Source: Pseudomonadota bacterium
GTDB taxonomy: Bacteria; Pseudomonadota; Alphaproteobacteria; Rhodospirillales; Magnetospirillaceae
Assembly: GCA_023426365.1 (NCBI GenBank)
Contig: JAFAAW010000111.1
Location: forward strand, 1-19,895
Length of the DNA stretch: 19,895 nucleotides
Reading direction: 5' to 3'
Part shown: positions 1 through 6,657 of the stretch, in pieces
Numbering within the stretch: the stretch's first letter is position 1
Layout of the letters: the number at the start of each line of letters is the position of its first letter
Program-made: the position numbers and the translations under genes
Notes under the pieces: generated by a model
Told to the model about the DNA's origin: nothing
Seen by the model: only the letters and a program-made list of their open reading frames with translations
The model's database searches: none

Positions 1-352
1 CGGCATTCCCGCCCGCGACCGGGGCCAGCCGGCGCGCGGCCTCGGCCGTCACCGGCCGCTCGTCGAAGACGATCTGCACGGTTTCCTTGGCGAAGGTGCG
101 CAAGTGAGCCAGCTTGTCGCGCGGCGACAGGCCCTCGACCCGGCGCATGTGCAGGAAATAGGCGGAAATGGTCGCCAGCGTGCGCTCGCGTAAGGAGGCG
201 TCCTCGACGCGCCGCAGCATGCCGATCACCGCCGTCTGCACCAGTTCCTGCAAGACGCTGATATTGGCAGCGGCGTCGATGGCGGCGAAGGTGCCCTCCA
301 GCCCCTGAAAGCCATGAGCCGTCGCCATTCGTTGATCAAGCGCCGCAGACAT
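1..352 (-). CDS. Hypothetical protein, N-terminal part (runs off the left edge)
   Basis: An open frame on the minus strand starts with ATG at 352 and stays open for 117 codons to the window edge, so the C-terminus is missing. An AGAGGA ribosome binding site lies about 8 bases upstream of the ATG. The visible protein begins MSAALDQRMATAHGFQG and is mostly helical, Ala/Leu/Arg rich, without signal peptide, membrane segment or cysteine. I do not recognise a family. A second in-frame ATG follows 8 codons later, but the ribosome binding site supports the first. The 200 bases upstream are relatively AT-rich and are probably its promoter region. It is separated from the minus-strand operon further upstream by a hairpin at 494-517, so it is probably transcribed on its own. 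Confidence 0.75.
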   Translation of the reverse strand, partial: MSAALDQRMATAHGFQGLEGTFAAIDAAANISVLQELVQTAVIGMLRRVEDASLRERTLATISAYFLHMRRVEGLSPRDKLAHLRTFAKETVQIVFDERPVTAEAARRLAPVAGGNA

Positions 353-493
353 CCGATATTCCTCTGGAAATAAACACGATGTGAATGGACTGTTAAAGCT
401 TGTGATTACCAGAAGATAATCAGAATGGTGCCATCACTCATTGCGTGAGTATTTAGGAAGTTGGATGCCCTGACGCAAGAAATAAAGGAGCAA
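353..493 (-). promoter_or_regulatory. AT-rich leader with two short inverted repeats
   Basis: This spacer is clearly more AT-rich than its surroundings and lies directly upstream of the minus-strand gene that starts at 352. It holds two small inverted repeats: GATTA/TAATC around 401-418 and ACTCA-TTGCG-TGAGT at 436-450. I cannot assign a confident -35/-10 pair. The repeats may be operator half-sites, but five-base arms are weak evidence. Confidence 0.35.
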
Positions 494-517
494 CCCCCTC
501 CCATAGCGGAGAGGGGG
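494..517 (-). terminator. Hairpin downstream of the DsrE2-like gene
   Basis: CCCCCTC (494-500) pairs with GAGGGGG (511-517) around a 10-base loop. It lies 37 bases beyond the stop codon of the DsrE2-like gene. On the minus strand the stem is followed by a moderately T-rich stretch (TTGCTCCTTTATTTC), so it plausibly ends the moeB/DsrE2 operon. Confidence 0.6.
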
Positions 518-553
518 CAACCCAGGGGCGTACAGGATCTGGGGCTGGATCGT

Positions 554-940
554 TCAGACGAACAACATGCCGCCGTCGCGGCTGGCATCGGCCAGGAAGG
601 TCACCACGCCGCCAGGGGCGATGGGGATGTCGGCGCGCAGGCTGGCGGGGTCGATGCCCAGCGCCTTCAGCCCCATCTCGCACACCATGACGGTGACGCC
701 CAGCGCCACGCAGGCCTCCAGCAGCTCGTCGAAGCCGGCCAGGCCCTTGGCCTGCACGTCGGCGTCGGCCTGGGCGCCAGGCAGGGCGCGCCAATCCACC
801 AGGGCGCGGGCTGCGCCCATGGTGAAGAACAAGGTGACCGGGCGGTTGCTGGCCGCCGCGCCCGCCGCCATCACCAGGGCGTAATGGACGCGGTCGTAAT
901 CGCCCGAGAACACCACCAGCGACAGCTTATCCACAGACAT
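554..940 (-). CDS. DsrE2-like small sulfur-relay family protein
   Basis: This is a 128-residue soluble protein. The pattern of an early beta strand with a Gly/Ala-rich helix (MAAGAAASNRPVTLFFTMGA, about 24-43), a cysteine after a hydrophobic strand (VMVCEMGLKALGI, Cys87) and a C-terminal GGVVTFLADA resembles the DsrE/DsrF-like family, in particular DsrE2-type proteins with a VxxCxMxxxxxGI motif. Related proteins carry persulfide sulfur on this cysteine. That role is inferred here; Cys77 is the only other cysteine. The ATG at 940 is chosen because GGAAG lies 9 bases upstream; an ATG at 955 is possible. The start overlaps the end of the upstream moeB-like gene by 14 bases, which indicates translational coupling and suggests a shared job in sulfur transfer. 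Confidence 0.8.
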   Translation of the reverse strand: MSVDKLSLVVFSGDYDRVHYALVMAAGAAASNRPVTLFFTMGAARALVDWRALPGAQADADVQAKGLAGFDELLEACVALGVTVMVCEMGLKALGIDPASLRADIPIAPGGVVTFLADASRDGGMLFV

Positions 941-1727
941 GGGCGGTGCTTCCATGGGCCGACAGGTCGGTGATGGTGGGATGGTCGCCGCACAGCGGAC
1001 AGCCGGGATCGCGCGGCACCCGCACGGTGCGGAAGGTGACCGACAGCGCATCGTAGATCAGCAGGCGGCCGGCCATGGTCTCACCGATGCCCAGCACTTC
1101 CTTGACCACCTCGGTCGCCTGCAAGGCCCCCATGGTGCCGGCCATGGCGCCCAGCACCCCGGCCGAGGAACAGGTGGGCACCGAGCCTTCCGGCGGCTCC
1201 TCGCGGTAGATGCAGCGATAGCAGGGGCCACCCGGGCGATAGGTGGACAACTGGCCGTCGAAGCGCAGGATGGCCGCCGACACCAGCGGCTTGCCGGCCA
1301 GCCGGCAGGCATCGTTGACCAGGAACCGCGTGGGGAAATTGTCGGACCCGTCGGCGATCACGTCGTATTGGCCGACCAGTCCCAGGATGTTGTCGCGGTC
1401 CAGCCGCGCCTGGATGGGCACCACGCGCACGTCGGGATTGATGGCGGCCACCGCGCGGGCGGCGCTGTCCACCTTGGGCAGGCCGATGGATTGGGTGGTG
1501 TGCATGATCTGGCGCTGCAGGTTGGACAGATCCACCAGATCGTCGTCCACCACGCCGATGGTGCCCACGCCCGCCGCCGCCAGATACAGGACCAGCGGCG
1601 ACCCCAGGCCGCCCGCCCCCACCACCAGGACCTTGGAGGCAAGCAGGCGCGCCTGGCCCGTCCCGCCCATCTCGGGCAGGATGATGTGGCGGGCGTAGCG
1701 GCGAATCTGGTCTTCGGTGAAATCCAT
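927..1727 (-). CDS. moeB: MoeB/ThiF-family sulfur-carrier adenylyltransferase
   Basis: This is a 266-residue E1-like enzyme. Members of the family activate the C-terminal glycine of a small sulfur carrier (MoaD or ThiS) with ATP, for molybdopterin or thiamin synthesis. Seen in the sequence: the N-terminal RYARHIILPEMG signature (about 11-21), the nucleotide-binding GAGGLGS (37-43), N69-LQRQ, K85, GSDN (127-130), and two CxxC pairs (C169/C172 and C243/C246) expected to bind zinc. Cys186 sits in the TCSSAGVLG loop, where the family has a conserved cysteine. No rhodanese domain follows, so this is the short MoeB/ThiF type, not MOCS3-like. The ATG at 1727 has AGAGGTG about 8 bases upstream; a GTG at 1736 overlaps that site and is less likely. 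No carrier protein gene is visible nearby, so MoeB versus ThiF is not settled. Confidence 0.88.
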   Translation of the reverse strand: MDFTEDQIRRYARHIILPEMGGTGQARLLASKVLVVGAGGLGSPLVLYLAAAGVGTIGVVDDDLVDLSNLQRQIMHTTQSIGLPKVDSAARAVAAINPDVRVVPIQARLDRDNILGLVGQYDVIADGSDNFPTRFLVNDACRLAGKPLVSAAILRFDGQLSTYRPGGPCYRCIYREEPPEGSVPTCSSAGVLGAMAGTMGALQATEVVKEVLGIGETMAGRLLIYDALSVTFRTVRVPRDPGCPLCGDHPTITDLSAHGSTAHVCG

Positions 1728-1780
1728 GGGCGGCACCTCTTTCGGCCCATGGGTAGCATGACCGCCCGCGGCGCGCCAAC

Positions 1781-1795
1781 CACCCGAGAGGGGTG
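1781..1795 (-). terminator. Weak hairpin after the small exported-protein gene
   Basis: CACCC (1781-1785) and GGGTG (1791-1795) can pair just downstream of the stop codon at 1800. The stem is short and no T-run follows, so it may only attenuate transcription into the moeB-like gene. Confidence 0.3.
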
Positions 1796-1799
1796 AGGG

Positions 1800-2147
1800 C
1801 TAGAACTTGGCCTCGGTCCTTTCGCAGGTTCCGTCCAGCCGGATCTGCTTGTCCACGCGGGCGAACCGCCCCTTGATGCGGTCGATGCGGAAGGCCACCG
1901 CGCTGGGACCGTCGGCCAGCGGCCACAATCCCAGGCCGTCGCGATAGGCGGTGACGCCGAACTGGTCGCCCGATCCGGTTTCCACCGCCCGGCCGGCCGC
2001 CAGATCGATGGAGAAGGTCAGCGGCGCCGGCAGCATGGAAGGATTGTCGGCCTGACAGACCAGCCGCAGCACATCCTCGCCCGCGGCGGCGGCCACGGTC
2101 GGGGACACGGCCAGGGACAGCACGGCGGCGGCAAGCAAACGACGCAT
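1800..2147 (-). CDS. Small exported protein of unknown function
   Basis: This is a 115-residue protein with a clear N-terminal signal peptide: MRRLL, then a hydrophobic Ala/Leu/Val stretch, then an AAAA-type cleavage region near residue 22. The mature part is about 90 residues. It has two cysteines (in LVCQADN and GTCERT) placed near its two ends, which could form a disulfide in the periplasm. I do not recognise the family. The ATG at 2147 was chosen because GGAG lies about 8 bases upstream and the signal peptide starts exactly there; an upstream start at 2183 would add residues in front of it. It lies 72 bases upstream of the moeB-like gene on the same strand and may be co-transcribed with it. 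Confidence 0.75.
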   Translation of the reverse strand: MRRLLAAAVLSLAVSPTVAAAAGEDVLRLVCQADNPSMLPAPLTFSIDLAAGRAVETGSGDQFGVTAYRDGLGLWPLADGPSAVAFRIDRIKGRFARVDKQIRLDGTCERTEAKF

Positions 2148-2209
2148 TGGGGTAACTCCAACTGCAACGGGCGAAGGCCACATCCTAGCACGACGGATGG
2201 TCGCCTGGA

Positions 2210-2223
2210 TTGATCATGATCAC
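2210..2223. promoter_or_regulatory. FNR/FixK-type operator
   Basis: TTGATCATGATCAC matches the FNR/Anr/FixK consensus TTGAT-N4-ATCAA at nine of ten positions. It sits in the divergent spacer between genes starting at 2147 (minus) and 2318 (plus). Its centre is near 2216.5, about 68 bases before the expected start of transcription from the candidate promoter at 2252-2278, a position compatible with class I activation. It could serve either gene. Confidence 0.6.
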
Positions 2224-2249
2224 GCCCACGTCACCTTTCGATACACAAA

Positions 2250-2278
2250 CTTTGTGGACTTGCCGGCCCCGGTATGAT
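2250..2278 (+). promoter_or_regulatory. Candidate sigma70-type promoter of the 2318 gene
   Basis: A good -10 element TATGAT (2273-2278) is preceded at 16-17 bases by a weak -35-like CTTTGTG (2250-2256). A poor -35 with a good -10 is typical of promoters that need an activator, and an FNR-like box lies just upstream. Confidence 0.45.
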
Positions 2279-2317
2279 GCGCTGGGGGCGGTCCATCTGC
2301 CGCTGCGGGGGTGTCCG

Positions 2318-2998
2318 ATGTCGGCCGAGTGCCTTTCCGATCCGGCTGCGGGCCATCCGCGCCGCCAATGTTTCGACGTGCTGTCGCTGATGACCGAAGT
2401 GGTCATGCGCCTGGCCGAGGAGCGCGCCGGCGACGGCGCCCTGCGGCTTGAAGAATTGCGCCGCATCATGGACATGGTGCGCGGCGCCGGATCGCCCCTG
2501 CTGCGCGCCTTCGAGAACCAGGAGGAGCGCTGCCGCCGCGCCTTCCGTCCGTCGGCGCGCCACGCCACCAGCCGCAACGACGTCTTCCACCGCCTGATGG
2601 TGCGCCCGTTCGAAACGCTGCTGGAGGGCGAGCCGCCCGCCTTTCCCCGCTGCTTCCTGCCCAATTACTTCGAGCTGGTGAACGCCGCCTTCGGCGAGAG
2701 GCTGAAGAATTACGACCAACGCGCCCGCGAGGTGTTCCAGGACATGCTGGTCAGTCACGGCAACGACCTGGCGTGGGAGGTGTTCTTCAACGACCCCCGC
2801 ACCCGCGCCATCCTGGGCCACGGCCTGACCCGGCTGGTGCAGTACGTGGAAAGCCCGGCCGGGCAGTGGGCGTGGCTGACCTGCATGAACCGCCAGAACG
2901 TGGACGGCGCCAAACCCACCACCGAGCAGGCCGACAGCGTGCTGACGGCGTTGCGCACAACCGCCAGGGCGCTGGCGCCACAGGACAAAAAACCTTGA
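2318..2998 (+). CDS. Protein of unknown function, possibly oxygen-regulated
   Basis: This is a 226-residue soluble protein that starts MSAECLSDPAAGHPRRQCFD and has no signal peptide or membrane segment. It is predicted to be mostly helical, with charged amphipathic stretches (MTEVVMRLAEERAG, LEELRRIMDMVRG) and a Trp/Phe-rich C-terminal half (LAWEVFFNDPRTRAILG, GQWAWLTCMN). I do not recognise a family. The frame is open from 2210, but the ATG at 2318 fits better: it lies about 40 bases after a candidate -10 at 2273-2278, and a GGGGGTG purine stretch precedes it. An FNR-like box is located about 100 bases upstream. The EAL-domain gene follows on the same strand after 75 bases, so the two may share a transcript. 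Confidence 0.7.
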   Translation: MSAECLSDPAAGHPRRQCFDVLSLMTEVVMRLAEERAGDGALRLEELRRIMDMVRGAGSPLLRAFENQEERCRRAFRPSARHATSRNDVFHRLMVRPFETLLEGEPPAFPRCFLPNYFELVNAAFGERLKNYDQRAREVFQDMLVSHGNDLAWEVFFNDPRTRAILGHGLTRLVQYVESPAGQWAWLTCMNRQNVDGAKPTTEQADSVLTALRTTARALAPQDKKP

Positions 2999-3073
2999 TA
3001 CACCTCGCCGCTTGCCATTGATTCCGCACGCCCACATCATTGGGGCCTGAGTTTCGTTTGGGGACCCCTGTTC

Positions 3074-4723
3074 ATGGCCGATATCGAGCGCGACCGCTTC
3101 GTCGCCTTGGCCTTTTGCCGCGCCGATCTGTTGTTCGAGCTGGACGATGATCACGACGTGGTCTTCGCCGCCGGCGCCACCGCCGTCCTGCTGGGCGAAA
3201 GCGGCGAGTCGCTGCGCGGCCGGCGCTTCACCGAGCTGATCGCCGACAGCGATCGCGGGCTGGCGGTCGAGGTGCTGGAGGCCGCCCGCGCCCAAGGCCG
3301 CATCGACGACGTGGTGGTGCGCCTGAACGGCGCCGGCCAGCGCCGCCCCAACGTGGCCATGGCCGGCTATCGCGTGCCCGATTTCAACAACCACTTCTTC
3401 CTGGCGCTCAAGATGGAGCCGGCGCTGCAATCGGAGCGGCTGAGCGAGGAGGACATCCGCCGCGACGCCGATAGCGGCCTGCTGGACGAGGCGTCCTATG
3501 CCAGCCTGGCGGCCGAGCGCGCCCAGGCGTTCAAGCGGGCGGGCGGGCGGCCGCAGATCACCATGGTCAAGGTGGACAACCTGGCCGAGATGACGGAGGC
3601 CCTGGGCGCCAGCGACCGCAAGCGCATCATGGCCGAGGTGGGCGACATCCTGGCGCGGCATTCGCTGGGCGGCGGCACCGCCGGCCGCGTGGGCGAGGAC
3701 AGCTTCAGCTATCTGCACCGCGACGACGTGGACACCGAAGAGATCAACAGCATGATCTCGGACGCGGCGCGCAAGCTGTTCAGCGGCGACGTCAGCACCC
3801 ACGCCCACACCCTGGACGCCGACGGCGCCGGCCTGGCCGAGCATCAGGTAGCCAAGGCCATCGCCCACACCATCCGCGCCTTTTCCGAACAGGGCGACAA
3901 CGGCCTGGACAAAAAGAAGTCGCTGGCCCAGGTGCTGAGCGGGCTGGTGTCGGACACCATCGACAACGTCGCCTATATCCGGCGCATGGTGGCCGGGCGC
4001 GACTTCGACATGGCGTTCATGCCCATCTGCGACCTGCGGCTGGAGCGGGTGCATCATTTCGAGGCGCTGACCCGACCGCGCGACGCCAAGCCCGGCACCT
4101 CGCCCTATCACCTGTTCAGCTTGGCCGAGGAAGTGGGCATCGTCCACGAGCTGGACATGGCGGTGGTGGACACCACCATCCAGACCATGAACAGCCTGGT
4201 GCGCGAGCGCGGGCTGATGCCGGCGGTGGCGGTCAACCTGTCGGGGCTGTCGCTGTCCAACCCGCAATTCGTGGACGGGCTGATCAAGCTGCTGAAGCGC
4301 TCGGGCATGCCGCCGCGCAAGCTGATGTTCGAGCTGACCGAATCGGTCAAGATCGACGAACTGGCCCAGGTCAACGCCGTCATCCAGGACCTGCGCCGCA
4401 TGGGCTATCGCTTCTGCCTGGACGATTTCGGCTCGGGCGCGGCCAGCTTCGATTACCTGAACGGGCTGGACGTGGACATCGTCAAGTTCGACGGGCCGGT
4501 GGTCAAGCGCGCCTGTTCCAGCCAAAAGGGCAGCGACCTGCTGTCGTCCATGGCCAAGATGTGCGCGTCCATGGGCATCCGCACCACCGCCGAGATGGTC
4601 GAGGACAAGCGCATGGCCGGGCGCGTCTATCAGTGCGGCGTGGATTTCGGCCAGGGCTATTATTTCGGCAAGCCCGACTTCAATCCCTTCATCTATTCCG
4701 ACCGCTTCATGGGGACGCTGTAG
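3074..4723 (+). CDS. PAS-like / degenerate GGDEF / EAL protein, probable c-di-GMP phosphodiesterase
   Basis: This is a 549-residue cytoplasmic protein. The N-terminal region (about 10-115) looks like a PAS-type sensor. Residues about 130-245 resemble a GGDEF domain in which the signature is RVGEDSF (205-211), so cyclase activity is unlikely. The C-terminal EAL domain (about 300-540) retains the residues needed for Mg2+ binding and c-di-GMP hydrolysis: E330 of FEAL, N388 (VNLSG), E420 (FELTES), D450-D451 (DDFGSG), K471 (VKFDG), E507 (AEMVE) and Q527 (GQGYYFGKP). I therefore expect an active phosphodiesterase converting c-di-GMP to pGpG, with the GGDEF-like part as a possible regulatory domain. 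GGGGA lies about 9 bases upstream of the ATG at 3074. A GC hairpin follows the stop codon. Confidence 0.9.
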   Translation: MADIERDRFVALAFCRADLLFELDDDHDVVFAAGATAVLLGESGESLRGRRFTELIADSDRGLAVEVLEAARAQGRIDDVVVRLNGAGQRRPNVAMAGYRVPDFNNHFFLALKMEPALQSERLSEEDIRRDADSGLLDEASYASLAAERAQAFKRAGGRPQITMVKVDNLAEMTEALGASDRKRIMAEVGDILARHSLGGGTAGRVGEDSFSYLHRDDVDTEEINSMISDAARKLFSGDVSTHAHTLDADGAGLAEHQVAKAIAHTIRAFSEQGDNGLDKKKSLAQVLSGLVSDTIDNVAYIRRMVAGRDFDMAFMPICDLRLERVHHFEALTRPRDAKPGTSPYHLFSLAEEVGIVHELDMAVVDTTIQTMNSLVRERGLMPAVAVNLSGLSLSNPQFVDGLIKLLKRSGMPPRKLMFELTESVKIDELAQVNAVIQDLRRMGYRFCLDDFGSGAASFDYLNGLDVDIVKFDGPVVKRACSSQKGSDLLSSMAKMCASMGIRTTAEMVEDKRMAGRVYQCGVDFGQGYYFGKPDFNPFIYSDRFMGTL

Positions 4724-4742
4724 CGGGCCGCCGCCGGCCCGC
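4723..4742. terminator. GC hairpin between convergent genes
   Basis: GCGGGCC (4723-4729) and GGCCCGC (4736-4742) form a perfect 7-bp stem around GCCGCC, beginning in the stop codon of the EAL gene. The next gene (stop at 4777) converges on it. There is no T-run on either strand, so it may work with Rho or simply block read-through in both directions. Confidence 0.5.
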
Positions 4743-4776
4743 CACCCGTCACCCGTCGGCTGTCACCCGCCGCCGC

Positions 4777-5649
4777 TCAGGCCGCCTTCGGCTGGCGGGC
4801 GGGCAGTGTCGCCACCGTGACCGCGCCGATGGTCACCACGGCGCCGGCCAGTTGCAGCAGGGTGGGCGGCGTGCCGGTCAGCGCGGCGATGACCATGGCC
4901 ACCACCGGCACCAGATTGAGGAACAGCGCCGTCCGCCCCGCGCCCAGCCGGGCCAGCGCGGCGTTGTAGAACAGGTACGACAGCACGGTGCCGCCCAGCC
5001 CCATGGCCAGCACCGCCCCGGCCGCCGCCGGACCGGGCATGGCCACGGGCACGTCCACCGCCCAGGCCGCCAGCACCAGGAAGGCCGCGCCCACCACCAT
5101 CAGCGCGGTGGTGTTGGCCACCCCCGACACCGGCGGCATCAGCCGCCGGGCCATCACGTTGTAGCTGGCCCAGCACAGGTTGGCGGCCATGATCAGGGTG
5201 TCGCCGGCGGCCAGGGTCAGGCTGGCGCCGCCGCCCAGCAGCACCACGCCGACGCCGGCCAGGGCGACCGGGAACGCCAGCATCTGGCGCCGGCCGGGCC
5301 GTTCGCCCAGGAACACCGCCGCCAGCAGCGCAGTGACCAGCGGGTTGGTGGCCTGGATCAGCGCCCCGTTGACCGGCGAGGTGTCCTGCAATCCGAAAAA
5401 GAAGAACACGTTGAACCCGGCGATGCCCACTAGTCCCAACGGCACATAGGCGCGGGCGTGGCGCAGCAGCGGCACCCGTTGGCGCAGCGCCGCGGCCACC
5501 ACCGCCATCACGGCGGCGGCGATGACGAAGCGCCCGGCGGCGGCGGCCAGCGGGTGCAGCTCGGCCAAAGCCGGCTGCGACAGATTGAAGTTGGCACCCC
5601 ACAGCACGACGGAGAGCACCAGCAGCCCGATGGTCGGATGGTTGGCCAC
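4777..5649 (-). CDS. EamA/DMT-family permease
   Basis: This is a 290-residue inner-membrane protein with about ten hydrophobic helices arranged as two EamA repeats (roughly 1-135 and 145-280). Typical features are LSVVLWGANFNLSQPAL near the N-terminus, GALIQATNPLVTALLAAVFL before the end of the first repeat, and LARLGAGRTALFLNLVPVVA in the second. Family members export or import amino acids, metabolites or drugs; the substrate cannot be read from the sequence. Two adjacent GTG codons (5652, 5649) follow the ribosome binding site AAAGGAG. The second has the better 7-base spacing, giving MANHPTIG. An ATG at 5700 would add a polar extension with no ribosome binding site. It is divergent from a LysR-type gene, a common arrangement for regulator and target. 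Confidence 0.87.
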   Translation of the reverse strand: MANHPTIGLLVLSVVLWGANFNLSQPALAELHPLAAAAGRFVIAAAVMAVVAAALRQRVPLLRHARAYVPLGLVGIAGFNVFFFFGLQDTSPVNGALIQATNPLVTALLAAVFLGERPGRRQMLAFPVALAGVGVVLLGGGASLTLAAGDTLIMAANLCWASYNVMARRLMPPVSGVANTTALMVVGAAFLVLAAWAVDVPVAMPGPAAAGAVLAMGLGGTVLSYLFYNAALARLGAGRTALFLNLVPVVAMVIAALTGTPPTLLQLAGAVVTIGAVTVATLPARQPKAA

Positions 5650-5672
5650 CACCGCGCTCCTTTCAGAAAAAC

Positions 5673-5703
5673 TTGACCGGCACCCATGCTGACAGGCCAT
5701 AAT
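5673..5703 (+). promoter_or_regulatory. Candidate promoter of the LysR-type gene
   Basis: TTGACC (5673-5678) and CATAAT (5698-5703) resemble -35 and -10 elements, though the 19-base spacing is longer than ideal. They lie in the 101-base divergent spacer where a LysR regulator would be expected to bind. I found no convincing T-N11-A dyad. Confidence 0.35.
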
Positions 5704-5750
5704 CCCGGCCGCAAACCAGTGTTTCTGTGGCCAGAGCGCAAGGAAATTTA

Positions 5751-6638
5751 ATGGCCCGCCGGCTCCCCCCCCTTCGCAGCCTGCGCGCCTTCGAGGCGGC
5801 GGCGCGCCATCTGTCCTTTGCCCGCGCCGCCGACGAGCTGCACGTCACCCCGGCCGCCATCAGCCAGCAGGTCAAGCTGCTGGAGGGGCATCTGGGGGTG
5901 GCGCTGTTCCATCGCGGCGCCCAACTGACCTTGACCGAGGGGGCGGCCGCCGCGCTGCCGCTGGTGTCGGATTCCTTCGACCTGATGGAGCGCGCGGTGG
6001 AGCGCCTGCGCCAGGGCCGCGACCACGGCCCGCTGGTGGTGTCCACCTCGCCCGCCTTCGCCGCCCGCTGGCTGATCCCCCGGCTGGCCCGCTTCCAGGA
6101 GCGCCACCCGGACATCGACCTGCGGCTGTCCGCCAGCATCCGGCTGGTGGATTTCACCACCGAGGACGTGGATCTGGCCATCCGCTATGGCGCCGGCCGC
6201 TATCCCGGCATGCACGTGGAACGCCTGAAGGCCGAGGAGGTGGTGCCCGTCGCCTGCCCGCACCTGGCCGAACGGCTGAAATCCGTGTCCGATCTGCTCG
6301 ATGTGCCGCTGCTGCACAACACCGCCATGGATTGGGACACCACCTTTCCCACCTGGCCGATCTGGCTGGCCAATGCCGGGGTGACGGCGCCGGTGGGGTT
6401 GACCCCGCGTCGCTTCGACGACTTCAACCTGGTGCTGCAGGCGGTGCTGGCCGGGCTGGGCGTCGCGCTGATCTGGCGCACCCTGGTGGGCGAGGAGATC
6501 AACGCCGGCCGCCTGATCCCGCTGTTCCCCGCCCAGCCGCTGGTCAACGCCTATCACCTGGTCTGTCCGCCCAAGCACATGGACAACCCCAAGGTCGCCG
6601 CCTTCCGCGACTGGGTGATGGAGGAAGCGGCCGACTGA
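5751..6638 (+). CDS. LysR-family transcriptional regulator, GcvA-like
   Basis: This is a 295-residue protein. Residues 1-65 form the winged helix-turn-helix (LRAFEAAARHLSFARAADEL, HVTPAAISQQVKLLEGHLGV), and the rest is the periplasmic-binding-protein-like effector domain (about 90-290). The opening RRLPPLRSLRAFEAAARHLSF is typical of the GcvA subgroup, which includes regulators of glycine cleavage and of many unrelated targets. The frame is open from 5727, but the ATG at 5751 is chosen because AAGGAAA lies 7 bases upstream and the conserved N-terminus begins there. The divergent EamA permease is the likely target. It converges on a histidine kinase gene across a 15-base gap. Confidence 0.9.
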   Translation: MARRLPPLRSLRAFEAAARHLSFARAADELHVTPAAISQQVKLLEGHLGVALFHRGAQLTLTEGAAAALPLVSDSFDLMERAVERLRQGRDHGPLVVSTSPAFAARWLIPRLARFQERHPDIDLRLSASIRLVDFTTEDVDLAIRYGAGRYPGMHVERLKAEEVVPVACPHLAERLKSVSDLLDVPLLHNTAMDWDTTFPTWPIWLANAGVTAPVGLTPRRFDDFNLVLQAVLAGLGVALIWRTLVGEEINAGRLIPLFPAQPLVNAYHLVCPPKHMDNPKVAAFRDWVMEEAAD

Positions 6639-6657
6639 GGCGCCGGAGACCGCTCAG
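6634..6657. terminator. Short inverted repeat between convergent genes
   Basis: CTGAG (6634-6638) and CTCAG (6653-6657) can pair. They include the stop codons of the LysR gene (plus) and the histidine kinase gene (minus). The stem is only five bases, so terminator function is tentative. Confidence 0.3.

Noticed and set aside
927..935. Perfect DnaA box TTATCCACA
   Set aside because: It is a single copy that spans the stop codon of the moeB-like gene and the first codons of the DsrE2-like gene (Val-Asp-Lys). No cluster of boxes or AT-rich region accompanies it, and one match in 20 kb is not surprising.
2231..4525. Very long open frame antisense to the EAL gene
   Set aside because: High-GC codon use leaves antisense frames open. 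The translation is His/Gln/Val/Ala-rich low-complexity sequence without recognisable domains, while the opposite strand encodes a clear EAL protein.
4743..4771. CACCCGT repeated units between the EAL gene and the permease gene
   Set aside because: There are only two or three imperfect copies of a 7-base unit in a 53-base spacer, too little to call a repeat element.
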